A stretch of 64,000 nucleotides of DNA from Ancylobacter amanitiformis (GTDB lineage: Bacteria; Pseudomonadota; Alphaproteobacteria; Rhizobiales; Xanthobacteraceae). A program made the position numbers and the translations under genes. Shown here piece by piece: positions 28,911-38,055 of this stretch. The notes under the pieces were generated by a model, which saw nothing but the letters and a program-made list of their open reading frames with translations, made no database searches and was not told where the DNA came from. How positions within the stretch are numbered: position 1 is the first letter of the stretch; each line of letters begins with the position of its first letter. The DNA is taken from contig NZ_JAUSVR010000007.1 in assembly GCF_030814815.1 (NCBI RefSeq), forward strand, positions 173,280 through 237,279. The letters run 5' to 3'.

Positions 28911-29315
28911 TCAAGCGAGGGTGGCGTTCTCGCGCCGATGGCACACCGCCTCGATCCGGTTGCCGTCCGGGTCCGTGACGAAGGCGGCGTAATAGGAGGA
29001 GTGGTAGTCCGGCCGCAACCCGGGCGCACCGTCATCGTGCCCGCCATGGGCAAGAGCGGCGGCGTGGAAGGCATCCACCGCCGCGCGGCTGGCGGCGCGA
29101 AAGTACCAGTGCCGGTTGTCGGCCAGAACAGCACCGCGCGTGGCGACCACGCTGATATAGGTGCGCCCGTCATCATCCGGCCCGTTGCGCTGGCCGTAGC
29201 CGACGCTGCTGGCCCCTCGCCGCACGCAGGGCACGCCCAGCGCGCCCATCACGGCGTCATAGAAGGGCAGGGCGCGGGAGAGGTCCGCTACGGTGATCGA
29301 GACGTGGTCGAGCAT
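28911..29315 (-). CDS. VOC (glyoxalase/bleomycin-resistance) family protein
   Basis: Small metal-binding fold protein of 134 residues. It opens MLDHVSITVADLSRALPFYDAVMGALGV, with the first metal-type His, and closes YYAAFVTDPDGNRIEAVCHR, with the Glu ligand of the second half. ATG 29315 follows GGAGGGAG and sits two bases after recF ends, so it is almost certainly in the dnaN-recF transcript. The substrate is unknown. Confidence 0.9.
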   Translation of the reverse strand: MLDHVSITVADLSRALPFYDAVMGALGVPCVRRGASSVGYGQRNGPDDDGRTYISVVATRGAVLADNRHWYFRAASRAAVDAFHAAALAHGGHDDGAPGLRPDYHSSYYAAFVTDPDGNRIEAVCHRRENATLA

Positions 29316-29317
29316 GC

Positions 29318-30514
29318 TCACTCTCCCTCCGCCGGCACGATCCGCCCCGGCGTGACGTTGAAACGCTCCGCCCGCCCGCCGAGCGCGGCGAAGGCGGAGG
29401 GGTCGGCGCCGGTCATCCACACCTGGCTGCCGAGCGCATCGAGCGCGGCGAACAGCGCCGCGCGGCGCACGGGATCGAGATAGGCCACCACATCGTCCAG
29501 CAGCATGACCGGCGCCATGCCGGCCATCTCGCCCACCAGCCGGGCATGGGCGAGGGCGAGGCCGATCAGGAGCGCCTTCTGCTCGCCGGTGGAGCCCTGC
29601 GCGGCGGGGATGGCCTTCGGGCCGTGGCCGACCAGAAAATCGGTGAGGTGCGGCCCGGTCAGCGTGCGCCCCGCGGCGCGGTCGCGCGGGCGGCCGGCGC
29701 GCAGGCTGTCGCGATACTGGTCCTCGACGATGGTGGCGGGCTCGCGGGCCAGCGCGCGCTCCACCTCACCCTCCAGCGCCACCGTGGCGAAGGGGAAGGG
29801 CGAGACGTCATCGCGCGCCCGTTCGCGGCCCTGCGCGATGCCGGCGGCCAGCCGGCGCACCGTCTCCAGCCGCGCCGCGGCGACCGCCACCGCGAGGGCG
29901 GCGAGTTCCTGCTCCACGGCGTCGAGATAGCGCGGGTCGGTCGACATCTCTTCCAGCAGCCGGTTGCGCGAGCGTAGCGCGCGCTCCAGCGCATTCACCC
30001 GCGCGCCGTGCTCGGCATCCACCGCCAGCACCAGCCGGTCGAGGAAGCGGCGACGGTCGGAGGGCGGGCCGGTGAACAGCCCATCCATTTCGGGGGTCAG
30101 CCACACCACGCGGACATGGTCGGCGAAGGCGGCGGCGGAACCGACCGGCTCGCCATCCACACGGCAGCGGCGTGTGCGCGCCTCGGTGCCATCGGCCTCG
30201 ATGCCGGTGCCGAGCGCCACCTCGCCATAGGCGCCCTCGACCGTGGCGGCGACCGCCCAGCCGCGCGCCTGCGTGCCGTCAGGGAGCCGCGCGGCGAACT
30301 GGTCCAGTCCGGCCCGGCGCAGGCCGCGCCCCGGCGCCAGCAGCGAAATGGCTTCCAGGAGATTGGTCTTGCCCGCTCCGTTCGGTCCGACCAGCACGAT
30401 CGGCCCATCCCCCGCGCGAACCTCCGCCCCGTGATAGCTGCGGAAATCCGTCAGCCGCAGGCGGATGACGCGGGCCCGGGATGCCGCGAGAGAAGATGTC
30501 GGCGACGGGCTCAC
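29318..30514 (-). CDS. recF: DNA replication and repair protein RecF
   Basis: SMC-like ATPase that loads RecA at gaps. It contains VIRLRLTDFRSYHGAEV, Walker A GPNGAGKTNLLEAISLLAPG, the signature-like GSTGEQKALLIGLALAHA and Walker B VMLLDDVVAYLD. The GTG start at 30514 overlaps the dnaN stop (GTGA), implying translational coupling. With 398 residues it is close to the usual 360-400. An open frame runs further upstream through dnaN but is not RecF-like. Confidence 0.95.
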   Translation of the reverse strand: MSPSPTSSLAASRARVIRLRLTDFRSYHGAEVRAGDGPIVLVGPNGAGKTNLLEAISLLAPGRGLRRAGLDQFAARLPDGTQARGWAVAATVEGAYGEVALGTGIEADGTEARTRRCRVDGEPVGSAAAFADHVRVVWLTPEMDGLFTGPPSDRRRFLDRLVLAVDAEHGARVNALERALRSRNRLLEEMSTDPRYLDAVEQELAALAVAVAAARLETVRRLAAGIAQGRERARDDVSPFPFATVALEGEVERALAREPATIVEDQYRDSLRAGRPRDRAAGRTLTGPHLTDFLVGHGPKAIPAAQGSTGEQKALLIGLALAHARLVGEMAGMAPVMLLDDVVAYLDPVRRAALFAALDALGSQVWMTGADPSAFAALGGRAERFNVTPGRIVPAEGE

Positions 30515-31626
30515 ACGCGCATCGGCATCAGCACATAGAGCGCGCCGCGCTTGTCCGGATCCTGCACCAGGGTCGGGGAGCCGGGATCGGCGAGCTTGAG
30601 CTCGGCGGTGCCGCCTTCGATCTGCGAGGTGATGTCGAGGAGATAGCGGCTGTTGAACCCGATATCGATCGGCTCGGCGGCATATTCCACCTCGATCTCC
30701 TCGGTCGCGCTGCCCGAATCCGGGTTGGTGACGGAGAGCACCAGCTTGCCGTCGGCGATGGAGAGCTTGACCGCGCGCCCGCGCTCGCTCGCCACCGTGG
30801 ACACGCGATCGACCGCCGAGGCGAAGTCGGCCTTGTCGACGATCAGCGTCTTGTCGTTGCCGGTGGGGATGACGCGGCCGTAATCGGGGAAGGTGCCGTC
30901 GATCAGCTTGGAGGTCAGCACCACGCGATCGAGGGAGACGCGGATCTTGGAGGTGGAGAGTTCCACGGTCACTTCCGCCTCGGCATTGTCGGCCAGCCGC
31001 TGGATCTCGGCGACGGCCTTGCGCGGCACGATCACCCCGGGCATGCCGGCCGCGCCGGCGGGGGCGGCGGTCTGGGCCTGGGCGAGGCGGTGGCCGTCGG
31101 TTGCCACGGCGCGCAGCACGGGGCCGCCGGCATCCGCCACATGCAGGTAGATGCCGTTCAGGTAATAGCGGGTTTCTTCGGTCGAAATGGCGAACTGGGT
31201 CTTGTCGACCAGCCGCTTCAATTCGCCCGCCGGCATCGTGAATGTATGCGTCATCTCGCCGGCGGCGAGGTCGGGGAATTCGTTCTCGGGCAATGTCTGC
31301 AGCGCGAAGCGCGAACGGCCGGCGCGCACGGTGAGCGTGCCGCGGTCGCCCGAAGTCTCCAGCTGCACCTGCGCGCCCTCGGGCAGCTTGCGCACGATGT
31401 CGTAGAGCGTGTGCGCGGGAACCGTGGTGGCGCCTTCCTGGCCGACTTCGGCGGCAATCGTCTCCACGATCTCGATGTCGAGGTCGGTGGCACGCAGCGC
31501 CAGCCCGCGCGAATCGGTGCGCAGCAGCACGTTGGCGAGGATCGGGATGGTGTTGCGCCGTTCGACGACACGATGAACGTGGGCGAGTGACTTGAGCAAC
31601 TCGGCCCGCTCGACAGTGACCTTCAT
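30511..31626 (-). CDS. dnaN: DNA polymerase III beta sliding clamp
   Basis: Ring-shaped processivity factor. The protein opens MKVTVERAELLKSLAHVHRVVERRNTIPILANVLL and shows three repeated clamp domains. It ends with TLVQDPDKRGALYVLMPMRV, the usual clamp C-terminus that forms part of the protein-binding pocket. It is 371 residues long. ATG 31626 is chosen by family alignment; upstream in-frame starts lack similarity. It lies between dnaA and recF. Confidence 0.97.
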   Translation of the reverse strand: MKVTVERAELLKSLAHVHRVVERRNTIPILANVLLRTDSRGLALRATDLDIEIVETIAAEVGQEGATTVPAHTLYDIVRKLPEGAQVQLETSGDRGTLTVRAGRSRFALQTLPENEFPDLAAGEMTHTFTMPAGELKRLVDKTQFAISTEETRYYLNGIYLHVADAGGPVLRAVATDGHRLAQAQTAAPAGAAGMPGVIVPRKAVAEIQRLADNAEAEVTVELSTSKIRVSLDRVVLTSKLIDGTFPDYGRVIPTGNDKTLIVDKADFASAVDRVSTVASERGRAVKLSIADGKLVLSVTNPDSGSATEEIEVEYAAEPIDIGFNSRYLLDITSQIEGGTAELKLADPGSPTLVQDPDKRGALYVLMPMRV

Positions 31627-31992
31627 GGCCGCGACACCCGTGGCTATACGAGAAACGGAAGGCGCACGAAGCGCGCATGACGCGAAGCCACGCTCCATGC
31701 CGCGCCCCGGGCGGGCGGCGCGGGCGCGCCGCCGGGGGCGCCGACATTGCCGTCAGCACCGCGTGATAGCAAGCGCGGTGCGCTGCAGCGCGGCGAAATA
31801 ATGGGGAAAGTGTCGAAGCTGGCGCGGTGCCGGAGGCATCGAGGCCTGTGGAGCGCGGCGTGTCACACGCTGTCTCCTTCACCTGCCGCACCCTGGCTCC
31901 CGACAGGCACCTGCAAATGGCAGGGGTCGCGGCGGTCCCTGAGGCAGGGGCCGCCGGATGTCATCGCGCCGGGCCTTTGCCCGGCGCGCGTG
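31627..31992. other. dnaA-dnaN intergenic region, no gene seen
   Basis: About 366 bases, mostly GC-rich. It presumably carries the dnaN promoter and ribosome site. I found no clear DnaA box (TTATNCACA), terminator or small gene. Confidence 0.5.
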
Positions 31993-33522
31993 TCACTCGT
32001 CGTTGATGAGCCGCTTGAGCGCCTCGACTTCATCGGCCATGGCGCGATCGCTGCCGATGAGGCCTTCGATCTTGCGCACCGCGTGCAGCACGGTGGTGTG
32101 GTCGCGTCCGCCGAAGCGGCGGCCGATCTCCGGCAGCGAGCGCAGGGTCAGCGTTTTCGCCAGATACATCGCGATCTGGCGCGGCTTCACCACATTGGCG
32201 GTGCGGCGCTGCGAGAGGATGTCGGCGCGCGTCACGTTGTAGTGCTTGGCGACGATGCGCAGGATGTCGTCCACCCGCACGCGCTTGGGCTCGGTGGAGC
32301 GGACGAGGTCGCGCACGGCGGTCTCGGCCATTTCCAGCGTGATGGCGCGGGCGGTCAGCTGGTTATGGGCCAGCAGCCGGTTGAGTGCGCCATCGAGGTC
32401 GCGCCCGTTCTGCCCGCAATGGCGGGCGATGAAGGCGAGCACGTCCGGCGGCACGTGGAAGCCGGGGTGCTGGCTGGCGAGCGCATGGATGCGGGCGGAG
32501 AGGATTTCCAGCCGCAATTCCTCGTCGAGCGGGGCGATCTCCACCACCAGCCCGCCGGCAAGGCGGGAGCGCACGCGCTCTTCCAGCGCGTCAAGCTCGG
32601 CCGGCGGACGATCGGCGGCGATCACCACCTGGCGCCCGGAATCCATCAGCGCATTGAGGGTGTGGCAGAATTCCTGCTGCACGCTCTTGCCCTGGAGGAA
32701 TTGCAGGTCATCGATCACCAGCGTGTCGATGCCGCGCAGCTGCTCCTTGAAGGCAATGGCCGACTGGCTCTTCAGCGCGGCGACGAAGCCGTACATGAAG
32801 CGCTCGGCGGTGAGATACACGACGCGCCGGCCATGCTCCGGGCCGGCGGCGGCGATGGCCTGCAGGAGATGGGTCTTGCCGAGGCCGACCGCGGCATGGA
32901 GATAAAGCGGGTTGAACACCGGACCGGCACCGGTGGGCGCCGCCGCCACCTTGAGGGCGGCCGCATGGGCGAGGCGGTTGGAATCGCCCAGCCGATAGCT
33001 GGCAAAGGTCAGGCGGTGGTCGAGCGGCGAGCCATTGCCCACTTCGGGCGTGGTGACGGCCGACGCGACGGCGGCCAGCGGACGCGCCTCGATGGCGGTG
33101 CGCAGGACGGTGCCCGGCGCGACGATCGGGCGGACGGTCGAGGTCGTGCCGGTGCCCGTGCCGCGCATCACCGCGGTGCGCACGATCAGTTCGACACGCT
33201 CGGCGCCACCCTCTTCCTGCCACAGCGCGGTGAGGCGCTCGACATAATGCTGCTGGATCCAGGTCTTGAGAAACCGCGTCGGAACGGACAGCCGCACGGT
33301 GCCGCGCGCGAGGCCGTCGAGTTCCAGACGGGGAAACCAGCTCGAATAGACTTCCTCGCCGATCTCCGCCCGCAGGCGGCGGCGCACACGATCCCACGCC
33401 TGATGCGGGGCCTCGTCCAACTCACGCGGGGTACTGTCCAAACCGACTCGTGAACCGGCACCGGATACGCGGCCGGGATACGCCACACCGTCTGAAGACT
33501 CGATGCTGCTGGCTTTGAACAT
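31993..33522 (-). CDS. dnaA: chromosomal replication initiator DnaA
   Basis: Origin-binding AAA+ initiator. Domain I is at [32 protein letters not shown]. The AAA+ core has Walker [15 protein letters not shown] near residue 208, where the first Gly of the usual GGxGLGKT is Ala (allowed by the P-loop rule), and Walker [13 protein letters not shown]. The DNA-binding domain IV signature is [18 protein letters not shown] near residue 471. It is 509 residues long; ATG 33522 follows GGAGC. The linker ([21 protein letters not shown]) is of low complexity, as is usual for domain II. Confidence 0.97.
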   Translation of the reverse strand: MFKASSIESSDGVAYPGRVSGAGSRVGLDSTPRELDEAPHQAWDRVRRRLRAEIGEEVYSSWFPRLELDGLARGTVRLSVPTRFLKTWIQQHYVERLTALWQEEGGAERVELIVRTAVMRGTGTGTTSTVRPIVAPGTVLRTAIEARPLAAVASAVTTPEVGNGSPLDHRLTFASYRLGDSNRLAHAAALKVAAAPTGAGPVFNPLYLHAAVGLGKTHLLQAIAAAGPEHGRRVVYLTAERFMYGFVAALKSQSAIAFKEQLRGIDTLVIDDLQFLQGKSVQQEFCHTLNALMDSGRQVVIAADRPPAELDALEERVRSRLAGGLVVEIAPLDEELRLEILSARIHALASQHPGFHVPPDVLAFIARHCGQNGRDLDGALNRLLAHNQLTARAITLEMAETAVRDLVRSTEPKRVRVDDILRIVAKHYNVTRADILSQRRTANVVKPRQIAMYLAKTLTLRSLPEIGRRFGGRDHTTVLHAVRKIEGLIGSDRAMADEVEALKRLINDE

Positions 33523-34615
33523 GGTAGCTCCGCTGGTTTTTTGCGGTTGTTGGAAGACAAGGACGGCCACCCGCCTCACCCGAAGCACCGCCGGGAAGGG
33601 CGGTATGGGCGAGCGGACACGCATGTCGATGTCGATGAAACGTCGTCGGCGGCCCTTGCGGGTCCGTTCCGAAACTCCGGTACTCTTGGCGGTACTCTTG
33701 GATTGTCGGCGGTATCGTCTCAGCGGGGCGGGGAACTGCCGGCCGCCACGGGACAGGCGCAGGACTCGATCGCGAGAACTCGATCGTCAACCGCGAAGAA
33801 GGAGCCGGCCTCGGCCTCGGCACGGTCAGACCCCTGACAGGCCACCCTTCTTCTGTCCATGCGCGTCGTCATAGGTACCCCTTCGCGGCAAGAACCTTGC
33901 CGTCCTGTAACAGGTTTGATTGTTCTAAAACGAATACAAATGAACGCGTTCGCTGCTCACTCCGACAATCGCATCCTATTGGATCGCGTTGCCGTGTAAT
34001 TCCCTGAAGGGACGCTCTGGCGGAGAGGATGGGTAGCAGAAACAACGCATGACTACCTCCTCCTCATGTCAGAATGAGCAGTACGTGAACTCAACTTTTC
34101 GCTGAGATGGTCCGGCGGAACCGGATGAACACAACATACACAGGGGGGGGCTCAGGCGCAACGCCATCGCCATGCGGTGGGCGATGGGGGCGCCTGCGAA
34201 ATGGACGAATCAGCCGCTCAAAAAAGAACCATGAGTCGGCAAATCTCTGAGTCCTTTGCAAGAATCCCTGTCGCTCCATGACGGGTCTTTCCTCGCCTAT
34301 TTTTACGCTCGGGACGGGTGGGAGGGGTGCCTTCCCGGTGATTCTGTCGAGGTGCCGGCGCATGAGGCGTAACTTTATGAGAATAAAGAGAAAAGTCTGC
34401 GCGGTCGGAGGTCGGAAACACCCCGTTCGGGCCGGGCGATCGCCTGCTCCGCGGGGTTGGGCATGTCAAGCCGGCCGGTGGTGGCGGGGGGTGGCATGGG
34501 AGCCGCGCCCGCGCGGGCGTGACAGTTTTGCAACGCGGTAAATATGCGTACGCCACGGCAGCGCGGCGGGCAGGGCAGGGGGCTCCGGAGGGGCTTCGGA
34601 GGGAACGTGCACAAA
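33523..34615. other. large intergenic region between dnaA and rpsT
   Basis: About 1.1 kb with no convincing gene in either direction. The part at 33880-34100 is relatively AT-rich and likely holds the dnaA promoter. I searched by eye for DnaA boxes and saw none, so I do not call an origin. A TTCTAAAA at about 33934 is half of an iron-control element without a matching partner. Confidence 0.5.
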
Positions 34616-34643
34616 CAAAAAGCCCGGCGCGATGCCGGGCTTT
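34616..34643 (-). terminator. rho-independent terminator of rpsT
   Basis: On the minus strand, AAGCCCGGC and GCCGGGCTT form a 9-bp stem with a 5-base loop, followed by TTTTTGTTT. It lies about 35 bases after the rpsT stop. Confidence 0.85.
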
Positions 34644-34677
34644 GCCACAACTTCAGGTTGGTCGCCTCGGGCCGGCG

Positions 34678-34944
34678 TCAGGCGCTCAGTTTGGCGACGC
34701 GCTGCGCCAGGCGCGAAACCTTGCGGGAGGCGGTGTTCTTGTGCAGCACGCCCTTCTGGGCGGCGCGCTGGATCTCCGGCTCGGCCGCCTTGAAGGCGAC
34801 GGAAGCGGCTGTAGCGTCGCCGGAAGCGAGCGCGTCCTCGACCTTGCGCACGAAGGTGCGCAGACGCGAGCGGCGATTCTTGTTGACCGCAGTCCGGCGC
34901 TCGATCTTGCGAGCCGCCTTCTTGGCGGAGGGCGTATTGGCCAT
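34678..34944 (-). CDS. rpsT: 30S ribosomal protein S20
   Basis: Binds 16S rRNA in the small subunit. The 88-residue protein is [39 protein letters not shown]..., the usual basic helical S20, ending [25 protein letters not shown] 34944 is fixed by family alignment. It has its own terminator downstream and a gap of about 180 bases upstream to the enoyl-CoA hydratase gene. Confidence 0.97.
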   Translation of the reverse strand: MANTPSAKKAARKIERRTAVNKNRRSRLRTFVRKVEDALASGDATAASVAFKAAEPEIQRAAQKGVLHKNTASRKVSRLAQRVAKLSA

Positions 34945-35122
34945 CGGCCGTCCTCTTCGTCTCTGCAAGCGCGGCGCCGGCCGCTTCTTGCCCGAAATAT
35001 CGGTTGCAAATGATGAGGCAGGGCGACCCAACGGGACCCCGCGCGAGTGGCGGGCTTATAGTCTCGGAGCGCTGCCGCGTCAATATGCAAGCCATGCGAC
35101 GACGACGGCACCCGGACGGCGT

Positions 35123-35896
35123 TTACGTATTGTTAAAGGAAGCACTGCGCTTTTCGACGAAGGCGGCCATGCCTTCCTTCTGGTCGGCAGTGGCGAACAG
35201 GGCCTGGAACAGCCGCCGCTCGAATCGGATGCCCTCCGCCAGCGTGGTCTCGAAGGCCCGGTTGACGCTCTCCTTGGTCATGACCACCGAGGGGAGGGAC
35301 AGGTTGGCGATGGTGTCGGCGACCTTCATCGCCTCGGCCCGAAGTTCGCCGAGCGGCACGACGCGCGAGACGAGGCCGTAGCGGTCCGCCTCCTCGGCGG
35401 TGAGGGTACGCCCGGTCAGGCACATCTCCATCGCCTTGGCCTTGCCGATGGCGCGGGTGAGGCGCTGCGAGCCGCCGGCGCCCGGCAGGATGCCGAGCTG
35501 GATCTCGGGCTGGCCGAAGCGGGCATTGTCGGCGGCGAGGATGATGTCGCACATCATGGCCAGTTCGCAGCCGCCGCCCAGCGCATAGCCCGCCACCGCC
35601 GCCACCACCGGCTTGCGGCAGCGCGCGAGCCGGTCCCAGCTCGACAGGAAGTCGTCGGCATAGGTGGCGGGGAAGGTGAGCGGCTGCATCTCCCTTATGT
35701 CGGCGCCGGCGGCGAAGGCCCGCTCCGAGCCGGTCAGCACGAGGCAGCCGATGTGGGGATCGGCCTCGAAACGGTCCAGCGCCGTACCGAGTTCGGCGAT
35801 GAGCGCGCCGTTCAGCGCGTTGAGCGCCTTCGGCCGGTGGAGCGTGATCACGCCCACGTGCCCGTTGGTTTCCACGAGGATGTTGTCATACGCCAT
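35123..35896 (-). CDS. enoyl-CoA hydratase
   Basis: Crotonase-fold enzyme that hydrates trans-2-enoyl-CoA in beta-oxidation. It contains the oxyanion-hole sequence [11 protein letters not shown], the catalytic-glutamate segment [19 protein letters not shown] and the second glutamate in [25 protein letters not shown]. The length of 257 residues is typical of short-chain EchA-type hydratases. It lies 15 bases after mutM on the same strand and is probably co-transcribed with it. Confidence 0.95.
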   Translation of the reverse strand: MAYDNILVETNGHVGVITLHRPKALNALNGALIAELGTALDRFEADPHIGCLVLTGSERAFAAGADIREMQPLTFPATYADDFLSSWDRLARCRKPVVAAVAGYALGGGCELAMMCDIILAADNARFGQPEIQLGILPGAGGSQRLTRAIGKAKAMEMCLTGRTLTAEEADRYGLVSRVVPLGELRAEAMKVADTIANLSLPSVVMTKESVNRAFETTLAEGIRFERRLFQALFATADQKEGMAAFVEKRSASFNNT

Positions 35897-35911
35897 GCTG
35901 CGGGCGCCTCC

Positions 35912-36823
35912 CTATCTCTGGCAGGATGCACAATAAAAGGTGGAGCGCCCGGCCTGCACAAGCCGGGCGATGCTGCCGTGGCAGCCCGGCGCGAGGCAGG
36001 GCTGGCCCTCGCGGTCATAGGCGCGGAAAGTATGCTGGAAATAGCCGAGCGTGCCATCCACCTGCGCATGGTCACGCAGGGTGGACCCGCCGGCGGCGAT
36101 CGCCTCTTCCAGCACGGTGCGGATCGTCTCGACCAGAAGCCGCGTCTCGCGCGTCGCCCGGCCGGTCGGGCTCGCCAGCGTGAGGGCGAGCCGCTCGGGC
36201 GCGATGCCTGCCCGATGCAGTGCCTCGCACACATAGATGTTGCCGAGCCCGGCGACGATCTTCTGGTCGAGCAGCGCGGCCTTGATCGGCGTGCGGCGCC
36301 CCTTCAGCGCGTGGGCAAGGCCGGCCGCGTCGAAGGCATTGCCGAGCGGCTCGGGGCCGATGTCGCGGAACAGCGGATGGGCCTCCAGCCCGGAGCGGGG
36401 CACCAGCAGCATGGCGCCGAAGCGGCGGGGGTCGTTATAGACGATGTCCACCCCGTGCTCGAGCCGCAGCACCACATGGTCATGCGCCGCCGCCCGCGAG
36501 CGGGGGATGTGGAAGGCGCCCGGCGCCTCGGCCGGCCCCTGTCCCGCCTCGATGCGGAAGGAACCGGACATGCCGAGATGCACGACCAGCACCTCATCGG
36601 GCGCCGACGCTGGCCCGGGGGCCTCACCATCGAGATCGATCAGCAGATATTTGGCACGCCGGCCAAGCCCGGCAATGCGGCGCCCGGCCAGGCGCTCGGC
36701 GAAGCGCTCGGGGAGCGGCCAGCGCAGATCCGGCCGGCGCGCGAGCGCCGAGGCGATGCGCCGTCCTTCCAGGACCGGCGCGAGGCCGCGCCGGACGGTC
36801 TCCACCTCGGGAAGTTCGGGCAT
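35912..36823 (-). CDS. mutM: formamidopyrimidine-DNA glycosylase
   Basis: Removes oxidised purines such as 8-oxoguanine and cuts the abasic site. The N-terminus [14 protein letters not shown] supplies the proline nucleophile (Pro2) and Glu3. The helix-two-turn-helix region has [23 protein letters not shown]. The C-terminal zinc finger is [28 protein letters not shown] with four cysteines. It is 303 residues long. The start is unambiguous from the PELPEVE motif, although the open frame extends further upstream. Confidence 0.97.
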   Translation of the reverse strand: MPELPEVETVRRGLAPVLEGRRIASALARRPDLRWPLPERFAERLAGRRIAGLGRRAKYLLIDLDGEAPGPASAPDEVLVVHLGMSGSFRIEAGQGPAEAPGAFHIPRSRAAAHDHVVLRLEHGVDIVYNDPRRFGAMLLVPRSGLEAHPLFRDIGPEPLGNAFDAAGLAHALKGRRTPIKAALLDQKIVAGLGNIYVCEALHRAGIAPERLALTLASPTGRATRETRLLVETIRTVLEEAIAAGGSTLRDHAQVDGTLGYFQHTFRAYDREGQPCLAPGCHGSIARLVQAGRSTFYCASCQR

Positions 36824-36988
36824 GCGGTGGGTCCTGATGGTGAGACGCGGAGGGGTTTGCCGCCGCTTCTCTATATAGGAAGAGCGCCCGCCGCCGCGAG
36901 GCTGCCGGGCAAGGACCGGCCCGTCAGGGCACAGGGGCCCTTTGAGCCCCGATGGTCGCCAAATGGCCGCAGAACCTCCGCGGCCTGA

Positions 36989-37318
36989 CCAAAGGGGGCA
37001 CTCAACGTCGCGACCTCGCGCCGCGTGCCGGCGTGCCACGGAGACCGTGAACGCGTCGAGATCAGGGCCCGGCTCTCGGAGGCCGCGCTGCTGGAGGGCC
37101 GGGACCTCCGGCCGACCGTCGATGTGCGGGCCGACCTGTTCGGCGCGCCCGCCGGCTATCTCGCCCGCGACGTGTTTACCGATACCGGCGCGATCGCCCC
37201 GTTGAGGGTTCGGCTGGCCGGAATCCGGGAAGCTGCCACTCCGGTCTTGGCGGCTTCCACCGCACATGGTTCGATGGAGCGCATATGCCGGCCGCGCCGC
37301 TCGGCCGGCCGTCGATGA
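36989..37318 (+). pseudogene. remnant resembling the C-terminus of a DUF1501 protein
   Basis: The frame reads [57 protein letters not shown]. The [19 protein letters not shown] stretch matches the end of DUF1501 (sulfatase-like, often Tat-exported) proteins, where the usual form is near LYEGRDLAPTTDLR. No start or N-terminal portion is visible, and a TGA closes the frame at 36986-36988, so this is probably decayed. The 36824-36988 interval before it holds only the mutM leader. Confidence 0.4.
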
Positions 37319-37359
37319 GCCGTGTCGCGCACGCCGATGCGGCCGCAGGAGAGCGATGC

Positions 37360-37965
37360 ATGACCGTTCGGCCCGAGGCCCTCCAGATCTTTCTCGACGC
37401 CTCGTTTTCAGCCTATGAGCGCTCGGTGCAGGCGTCCGAGGCCAAAAGCTCGCTCGCCGCGATCAAGGCACGGCTGAAGGCGCCGGCCGCCCCCCGCGGC
37501 ACGCCCGGCAGCCGCCTGCCGGCCTGCGACCACCTCGACGCCGCGCTCGCCACGGCGGAGGCGGCGCCGTCCGTCGCCGGGCTCATCGCCGCCTTCCGGG
37601 CGCTGGAGCCGATGCTGGCCTGGCGCCGGCGCCCCACCCATGACGGCACGGCCAGCGCCAATTTCGCGGATGGCCATGCCAATGCGATGATTGTCGGCCC
37701 CGGCGGCGTGGAGGAGCGGGAGGATGTCTGGCTCGGCGTCTCGCTGCTCGCGCCCCATGTGCGCTATCCCGACCACGACCATGCGCCGGAAGAGACCTAT
37801 CTCGTGCTCTCGGGGGGCGAGTTCCGCCACGGCGAGAGCGACTGGTTCGCACCGGGCATCGGCGGCTCCTTCTACAATGTCCCGGCGATTCGCCATGCCA
37901 TGCGCTCGGGCGACGCTCCGCTCTTCGCCCTGTGGGCGCTGAAGGTGGAGCGGCCGGCGGCCTGA
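37360..37965 (+). CDS. cupin of the DMSP-lyase (DddQ/DddL-like) family
   Basis: Encodes 201 residues with the cupin metal set in [18 protein letters not shown] (His139, His141, Glu145, Tyr147) and His179 in [12 protein letters not shown]. That arrangement matches dimethylsulfoniopropionate lyases, which cleave DMSP to DMS and acrylate. The long helical N-terminus ([18 protein letters not shown]) also fits. ATG 37360 has CAGGAGAG seven bases upstream. No acrylate-handling genes are close. Related cupins exist with other substrates, so the DMSP role is family inference. Confidence 0.8.
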   Translation: MTVRPEALQIFLDASFSAYERSVQASEAKSSLAAIKARLKAPAAPRGTPGSRLPACDHLDAALATAEAAPSVAGLIAAFRALEPMLAWRRRPTHDGTASANFADGHANAMIVGPGGVEEREDVWLGVSLLAPHVRYPDHDHAPEETYLVLSGGEFRHGESDWFAPGIGGSFYNVPAIRHAMRSGDAPLFALWALKVERPAA

Positions 37966-38055
37966 GGAGGGGAATCGGGTGGGCGGCGGCGCGGCGTCGC
38001 CAACTGCACCGATAATTGCTTGTCCGATTCTCCACCTCGGGCTTCGCGTGACGAC

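Noticed and set aside
33928..33945. TTCTAAAA half of an iron control element upstream of dnaA
   Set aside because: The matching left half is missing, so it is probably chance.
33880..34100. Possible replication origin next to dnaA
   Set aside because: The stretch is AT-richer, but I saw no cluster of DnaA boxes, and in many Alphaproteobacteria the origin is not beside dnaA.
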